64,000 nt of DNA from Bacteroidota bacterium (GTDB taxonomy: Bacteria; Bacteroidota; Bacteroidia; B-17B0; Aurantibacillaceae), in assembly GCA_021323535.1 (NCBI GenBank), contig JAJONO010000001.1, forward strand, positions 1 to 64,000. Direction: 5' to 3'. Under the pieces are notes generated by a model. The model made no database searches. It was not told the origin of the DNA and saw nothing but the letters and a program-made list of their open reading frames with translations. The first letter of the stretch is position 1, and each line of letters opens with the position of its first letter. The position numbers and the translations under genes are program-made. Below are positions 60,098 through 64,000 of this stretch, piece by piece.

Positions 60098-61396
60098 ATG
60101 AAAAAATATTTCATACATATCATTTTGTTTTTCGTTGCTGTTACAACTGCTGTAGCGCAGAAAACATATACACATGTAGCGCTCATCAACGCTACGGTTC
60201 ATATTGGAAACGGCCAGGTCATCGACGGTGGCGTTGTAGCATTTAAGGGAGATAAGATTGAAATGGTTCAATCGGTAAAGGGGCTTCGTTTAAATCACAG
60301 CGCTTATGATACCGTAATAGATCTTGAAGGCAAACACGTTTACCCCGCTCTAATTAACACGAATAATGTTCTTGGTCTGCACGATGCCGAAGCTGTAAGA
60401 GCAACGCGCGATTTCAGCGATGTTGGAAATATAAATCCACACGTAAGGGCTTTGATCGCTTACAATACCGATAATAAAATTGTTCCAACCGTTAAAACCA
60501 ACGGCGTGCTTTATACGCAATGTACGCCAAGAGGAGGTCTTATCAGTGGGTCATCATCGGTTATGGCGCTTGAAGGATGGAACTGGGAAGACGCGGTATT
60601 ACAGGCCGATGACGGTATTCATCTGAGCTTTCCAAAACTCATTGAAAAAAAATGGAGTGATGAAGGCGATGACATGGGAAGCAGCGTGAACAAAAAATAT
60701 AATACCGAGATCCAATCACTTTCTAAATTCTTTACCGACGCGCAAAGCTATTGCAACAGCGCAACTGTCAGCGAGAAAAATATCCGTTTCGAAGCCATGC
60801 GCGCTGTTTTAAAAGGAACAGCCAATCTTTACATTCATGCCGACAAAGCGAAAGATATTTTAAGCGCGATCAATTTTTCAACCAAACACAACATTAAAAA
60901 AATGGTGATCGTTGGCGGAAAAGAAAGTTATAAGGTGACAAAGGATCTGAAAAAATATAATATCCCGGTAATGCTCAACCGTGTGTTTGATCTTCCTGAT
61001 CATGCAGACGCTGATGTGGATCTTGTTTTCAAAACTCCTGCCCTCTTACAAAAAGACAGCGTGTTGTTCTGCCTGCAATTAGAAGGGGACATGGAAGCCA
61101 TGCATAGCCGTAATCTGCCGTTCAACGCCGGAGGAGCCGTTCCATATGGTTTAACAAAAGAAGAGGCATTAAAAAGCATTACTCAAAGCGCGGCGAAAAT
61201 TCTTGGGATCGATTCTAAGATCGGAACACTGGAAGACAATAAAACTGCAAGTATTGTAGTGAGCGATGGAGATATCCTCGACATGAGAACAAACAATGTG
61301 ATCATGGCATGGATCGCAGGAAAACCTGTGAAACTTACCAATCACCAGACAGATTTGTACCTGAAGTACAAAAATAAATATGGAATCACGAAGTAG
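60098..61396 (+). CDS. Amidohydrolase-like protein lacking metal ligands
   Basis: This 432-aa protein has a signal peptide (HIILFFVAVTTAVAQ). The amidohydrolase N-terminal strand reads HVYPALINTNNVLGLHD, so the DxHxH metal-binding motif is absent, and the histidine/aspartate ligands of the C-terminal half are not evident either. C-terminal landmarks such as ALKSITQSAAKILGIDSKIG and TLEDNKTASIVVSDGDI confirm the fold. It resembles the degenerate first half of the upstream gene and starts 34 nt after it, so it is probably a cotranscribed pseudoenzyme partner. Confidence 0.85.
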   Translation: MKKYFIHIILFFVAVTTAVAQKTYTHVALINATVHIGNGQVIDGGVVAFKGDKIEMVQSVKGLRLNHSAYDTVIDLEGKHVYPALINTNNVLGLHDAEAVRATRDFSDVGNINPHVRALIAYNTDNKIVPTVKTNGVLYTQCTPRGGLISGSSSVMALEGWNWEDAVLQADDGIHLSFPKLIEKKWSDEGDDMGSSVNKKYNTEIQSLSKFFTDAQSYCNSATVSEKNIRFEAMRAVLKGTANLYIHADKAKDILSAINFSTKHNIKKMVIVGGKESYKVTKDLKKYNIPVMLNRVFDLPDHADADVDLVFKTPALLQKDSVLFCLQLEGDMEAMHSRNLPFNAGGAVPYGLTKEEALKSITQSAAKILGIDSKIGTLEDNKTASIVVSDGDILDMRTNNVIMAWIAGKPVKLTNHQTDLYLKYKNKYGITK

Positions 61397-61430
61397 ATCA
61401 AAGATCACTTCATGATTAAAAATTAAAATT

Positions 61431-62480
61431 ATGAGCGAAAGAGTTATTGTAGGAATATCGCACGGCGACATAAACGGGATCGGACTTGAAGTTGTTCTCA
61501 AAACATTAATGGAACCAGGCATTGCAGAAATATGCACGCCGGTACTTTTCAGTTCTCAGAAAACAGTTTCTTATTACAGGAAAGTTCTTGGATTGGAAGA
61601 ATTCAATTTTAATCCTATCAGGGATCTTGGTCAACTGAATAACAAAAAAGTAAATGTATTTGTTTGTTATGAAGAGGAAGTAAATATTGAAATGGGAAAA
61701 CCCACCGAAACCGGAGGTAAGTATGCTTTAATTTCACTTCAGAAAGCAACAGAAGCTTTAGCAAATAAACAGATCAATGCTTTAGTAACCGCTCCAATCA
61801 ACAAGTCCACAATTCAAAGTCCGGATTTTAAATTTGTTGGTCACACCGAATACCTAGGAAGCAAACTCGGAGGAGATCCGTTAATGTTACTATGTTCAGA
61901 TAACGGACTTCGTATTGCTGTGGTAACAGGACACATTCCTTTAAAAGATGTGGCTGCAAAAATCACCACCGATAATGTGGCGAATAAAATTATAAAGCTT
62001 CACGAATCACTCATTAAAGATTTTGGTGTACGCAAACCAAAGATTGCTGTGCTTGGATTAAATCCTCATGCAGGCGATAGCGGCGCAATTGGAAATGAAG
62101 ATAAGGACATTATTGCTCCTGCCATTCAGAAAGCAAACCTCAGCGGTATGGTTTACGGTCCGTATGCATCCGATGGTTTCTTCGGAAACGGAACGTATAA
62201 GCAATTTGACGCGATCCTTGCTATGTATCACGACCAGGGATTGATTCCATTTAAAACCTTAGCGTTTAATGATGGCGTAAATTTTACAGCGGGATTAAAT
62301 GGCGTACGTACCAGTCCTGACCATGGAACCGCGTTTGAAATTGCGGGAAAAAACATCGCGAACGAACAATCGTTCAAAAAAGCGTTGTATGCTGCGATAG
62401 ATATTTACAAAAGCAGAAAATTACATTCTGAGATTTCAGAAAACCCATTGGCTTTTGGAAACATTAAGAAAGAACGCTAA
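61431..62480 (+). CDS. pdxA: 4-hydroxythreonine-4-phosphate dehydrogenase
   Basis: This 349-aa enzyme oxidises 4-hydroxythreonine-4-phosphate in the DXP-dependent pyridoxal-phosphate pathway, with NAD and a divalent metal. Family landmarks are GISHGDINGIGLEVVLKTL (N-terminal), NALVTAPINKSTIQSPDFKF, GHTEYLG, GLNPHAGDSGAIGNED and AMYHDQGLIPFKTLAFNDGV, which carries a metal-ligand His and Asp. The ATG at 61431 is the natural start. A large hairpin follows the stop and pgk comes next on the same strand. Confidence 0.95.
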   Translation: MSERVIVGISHGDINGIGLEVVLKTLMEPGIAEICTPVLFSSQKTVSYYRKVLGLEEFNFNPIRDLGQLNNKKVNVFVCYEEEVNIEMGKPTETGGKYALISLQKATEALANKQINALVTAPINKSTIQSPDFKFVGHTEYLGSKLGGDPLMLLCSDNGLRIAVVTGHIPLKDVAAKITTDNVANKIIKLHESLIKDFGVRKPKIAVLGLNPHAGDSGAIGNEDKDIIAPAIQKANLSGMVYGPYASDGFFGNGTYKQFDAILAMYHDQGLIPFKTLAFNDGVNFTAGLNGVRTSPDHGTAFEIAGKNIANEQSFKKALYAAIDIYKSRKLHSEISENPLAFGNIKKER

Positions 62481-62481
62481 C

Positions 62482-62517
62482 CCTGAAGTAGAAATTCCTT
62501 CGGAATTATATTTCAGG
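62482..62517 (+). other. mRNA hairpin between pdxA and pgk
   Basis: CCTGAAGTAGAAATTCC pairs with GGAATTATATTTCAGG across a 3-nt loop, with two internal mismatches. No T run follows, so it is a weak terminator or a transcript-stability or processing hairpin. Confidence 0.45.
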
Positions 62518-62539
62518 ACGCTTCAAAGTAAAAAAAATA

Positions 62540-62569
62540 AAACCACCTACGCAGGGCTTCTGCGGTTAA
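62540..62569. repeat. Hairpin-forming 30-nt repeat, copy 1 (pgk leader)
   Basis: The unit is AAACC(A/G)CCTACGCAGGG followed by CTTCTGCGGTT. CGCAG and CTGCG form a 5-bp stem with a GGCTT loop, and outer AACC/GGTT words can extend it. It ends a few nucleotides before the pgk start at 62573. A near-identical copy is at 63765-63795. Confidence 0.55.
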
Positions 62570-62572
62570 TAC

Positions 62573-63766
62573 ATGAAAACTATAGATTCAATTAATTTTT
62601 CAGGAAAGAAAGCGGTGATCCGCGTGGACTTTAACGTACCATTGAACGAACAATTTGAAGTGACAGACAGTACCCGTATCAGGGCAGCTATTCCAACGCT
62701 TAAAAAGATTTTAAAAGACGGGGGAAGCATTGTGTTGATGAGTCATTTAGGCAGACCAAAAGAAGGACCCACCAACAAATATTCTTTAAAACATATTGTA
62801 AACGAAGTCAGCAGGCAATTAGGAACACCTGTTAAGTTTGCCGATGATTGTATCAGCGAAAATGCTTTTGCTCAATCGTCTGCTTTAAAAGCAGGTGAAG
62901 TTTTACTTCTTGAGAACTTACGTTTTTACAAAGAAGAAGAAAAAGGAAACGAAGAATTTGCGCAGAAATTAGCCAGGCATGGAAACGTTTATGTAAACGA
63001 CGCTTTTGGAACAGCACACCGTTCGCATGCATCAACGGCTGTAATGGCAAAATTTTTTGATGCCGGATCAAAATGTTTAGGATACGTGATGGCCGGCGAA
63101 GTAGAGAGTATTGATAAAGTATTGAATCAATCTGAAAAACCTTTCACCGCTATTATTGGTGGCGCAAAAGTGAGCGATAAAATTTTAATCATAGAACAAT
63201 TGATGAACAAAGCCAATAACATTCTTATTGGAGGTGGAATGGCTTTTACATTCGTGAAGGCCATGGGCGGACAGATTGGGAAATCGCTTTGTGAAGACGA
63301 TCGTTTACAAACCGCGAAAGAATTGCTTGACAAAGCAAAACAAAAAGGCGTGAACATTTATATTCCAACCGACGCAATCATTGCAGATAATTTCTCGAAT
63401 GACGCCAACAAAAAAGAAGTGGCCATCGACCAGATCCCTGAAGGATGGATGGGGCTTGACATTGGCAGCAAGAGCGTAAAACAGTTTGGTGAAGTGATCA
63501 AAAGCTCTAAAACTATTTTATGGAACGGACCAATGGGTGTTTTTGAAATGAGCAGTTTCGAAAATGGAACAAAGCAGGCAGCATTTGACATTGTTGAAGC
63601 AACAAAATCTTCGGCTTATTCGCTGATTGGTGGTGGCGACAGTGTTGCGGCGATCAACAAATATAATCTTGCCGAAAAAGTAAGTTATGTAAGTACCGGC
63701 GGAGGAGCGCTTCTCGAGTATATTGAACAGGGAAGCCTGCCAGGAGTTAAAGCAATTGAAAATTAA
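62573..63766 (+). CDS. pgk: Phosphoglycerate kinase
   Basis: This 397-aa glycolytic enzyme transfers phosphate from 1,3-bisphosphoglycerate to ADP. The N-terminal substrate domain shows [38 protein letters not shown] and [13 protein letters not shown]. The C-terminal nucleotide domain shows [49 protein letters not shown] and [14 protein letters not shown]. Length is normal for bacteria. The leader contains a hairpin repeat that recurs before the next gene. Confidence 0.96.
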   Translation: MKTIDSINFSGKKAVIRVDFNVPLNEQFEVTDSTRIRAAIPTLKKILKDGGSIVLMSHLGRPKEGPTNKYSLKHIVNEVSRQLGTPVKFADDCISENAFAQSSALKAGEVLLLENLRFYKEEEKGNEEFAQKLARHGNVYVNDAFGTAHRSHASTAVMAKFFDAGSKCLGYVMAGEVESIDKVLNQSEKPFTAIIGGAKVSDKILIIEQLMNKANNILIGGGMAFTFVKAMGGQIGKSLCEDDRLQTAKELLDKAKQKGVNIYIPTDAIIADNFSNDANKKEVAIDQIPEGWMGLDIGSKSVKQFGEVIKSSKTILWNGPMGVFEMSSFENGTKQAAFDIVEATKSSAYSLIGGGDSVAAINKYNLAEKVSYVSTGGGALLEYIEQGSLPGVKAIEN

Positions 63767-63795
63767 ACCGCCTACGCAGGGCTTCTGCGGTTGAT
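63765..63795. repeat. Hairpin-forming 30-nt repeat, copy 2 (63798 leader)
   Basis: Same unit as at 62540-62569 with one A/G difference in the first arm. It starts inside the pgk stop codon and ends 2 nt before the start at 63798. Confidence 0.55.
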
Positions 63796-63797
63796 AA

Positions 63798-63983
63798 ATG
63801 AGATCAATCAGTCTGATAATTATCGTTGTGTTTTTTGTTTCGTCCTGCAAAAAAAACAGGATCTGTGAATGCAAGAATTCCAATGGCACTTATATTGCCG
63901 GAGAAGTAGAAGCAACGAAAAGCAAGGCAAAAAAGCATTGTGCCGATCTTTCAACTTCCGCTACGGACTGCTACGTTAAATAA
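63798..63983 (+). CDS. 61-aa Cys-rich lipoprotein (hypothetical)
   Basis: The peptide has a lipoprotein signal (ISLIIIVVFFVSSC, Cys followed by KKNR). The mature part has four further cysteines: ICECKNSNGTY, KKHC and TDCYVK. They might form disulphides or bind a metal. The family is not recognised. It begins 32 nt after the pgk stop, with the repeated hairpin directly in front, so it is probably cotranscribed with pgk. Confidence 0.65.
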   Translation: MRSISLIIIVVFFVSSCKKNRICECKNSNGTYIAGEVEATKSKAKKHCADLSTSATDCYVK

Positions 63984-64000
63984 GAATATCTATGTTTTAA

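Noticed and set aside
1-64000. CRISPR arrays, prophage or insertion sequences
   Set aside because: No regularly spaced repeats, transposase, integrase or phage structural genes were seen anywhere.

Overview
The window is chromosomal DNA of a low-GC member of the Bacteroidota (Flavobacteriia/Sphingobacteriia-like). The evidence is: C-terminal type IX secretion (T9SS) sorting tails on secreted enzymes, TonB-dependent receptors that start with a carboxypeptidase-regulatory-like domain, DUF2911, DUF4142, DUF922 and two-component-propeller proteins, Bacteroidota-type TAnnTTTG promoter elements, and almost no strong Shine-Dalgarno sites. I see no prophage, insertion sequence, CRISPR array or rRNA operon. 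One tRNA-Leu(CAA) lies at the left edge.

Layout. 1-5.3 kb: the tRNA, a GlxA-type AraC regulator divergent from a DinB gene and two tandem SRPBCC genes, then a T9SS-exported serine hydrolase divergent from a second AraC regulator. 5.3-14.8 kb: secreted or outer-membrane functions (T9SS alpha/beta hydrolase, TonB receptor, 7TM-DISM sensor, propeller lipoprotein, esterase). 14.8-22.4 kb: a TPR/SpoIIE-type PP2C phosphatase, a 34-aa membrane peptide, an overlapping pair of envelope genes, a PAS-like/LuxR regulator and three small envelope proteins. 22.4-28.6 kb: a decayed T9SS tail, an orphan membrane-anchored protein, a DUF922 protease-like protein, a multipass membrane protein and a VIT/VWA/DUF2135 protein. 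28.7-35.6 kb: a 1777-aa kinase/AAA/TPR/GAF/PP2C protein and a C45-type hydrolase. 35.6-38 kb: an operon of VOC, ABM monooxygenase, VTT-family and BamA-like genes. 38-41.9 kb: a two-gene unit of unknown function with its own promoter region and terminator. 41.9-43 kb: structured non-coding DNA and two tandem 45/46-aa genes. 43-49.9 kb: DUF2911, a three-gene overlapping operon (PIG-L deacetylase, 38-aa membrane peptide, sodium:solute symporter), a MEDS-domain protein and DUF4142. 50-54.9 kb: an Fpg-type zinc-finger peptide, a probable metal-uptake cluster (His/Cys-rich protein, TonB receptor, lipoprotein) and a MORN-repeat protein. 55-64 kb: hflX, a SirB2-like/cytochrome c protein, two amidohydrolase-family genes, pdxA, pgk and a small lipoprotein.

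How the genes work together. The strongest theme is signalling through a shared module. Three proteins (10.4, 14.8 and 28.7 kb) carry the same helical linker with a DSINYAKR core, and two of them continue into a SpoIIE-like PP2C phosphatase. The second theme is very small membrane or helical proteins beside larger genes (16.9, 42.5-42.9 and 45.9 kb). Several were below the size that gene callers usually keep and were found by reading the intergenic DNA. The candidates for undescribed biology are the tandem 45/46-aa pair, the symporter-coupled 38-aa peptide, and the 38.4/40.2-kb pair. None can be assigned a function from sequence alone.
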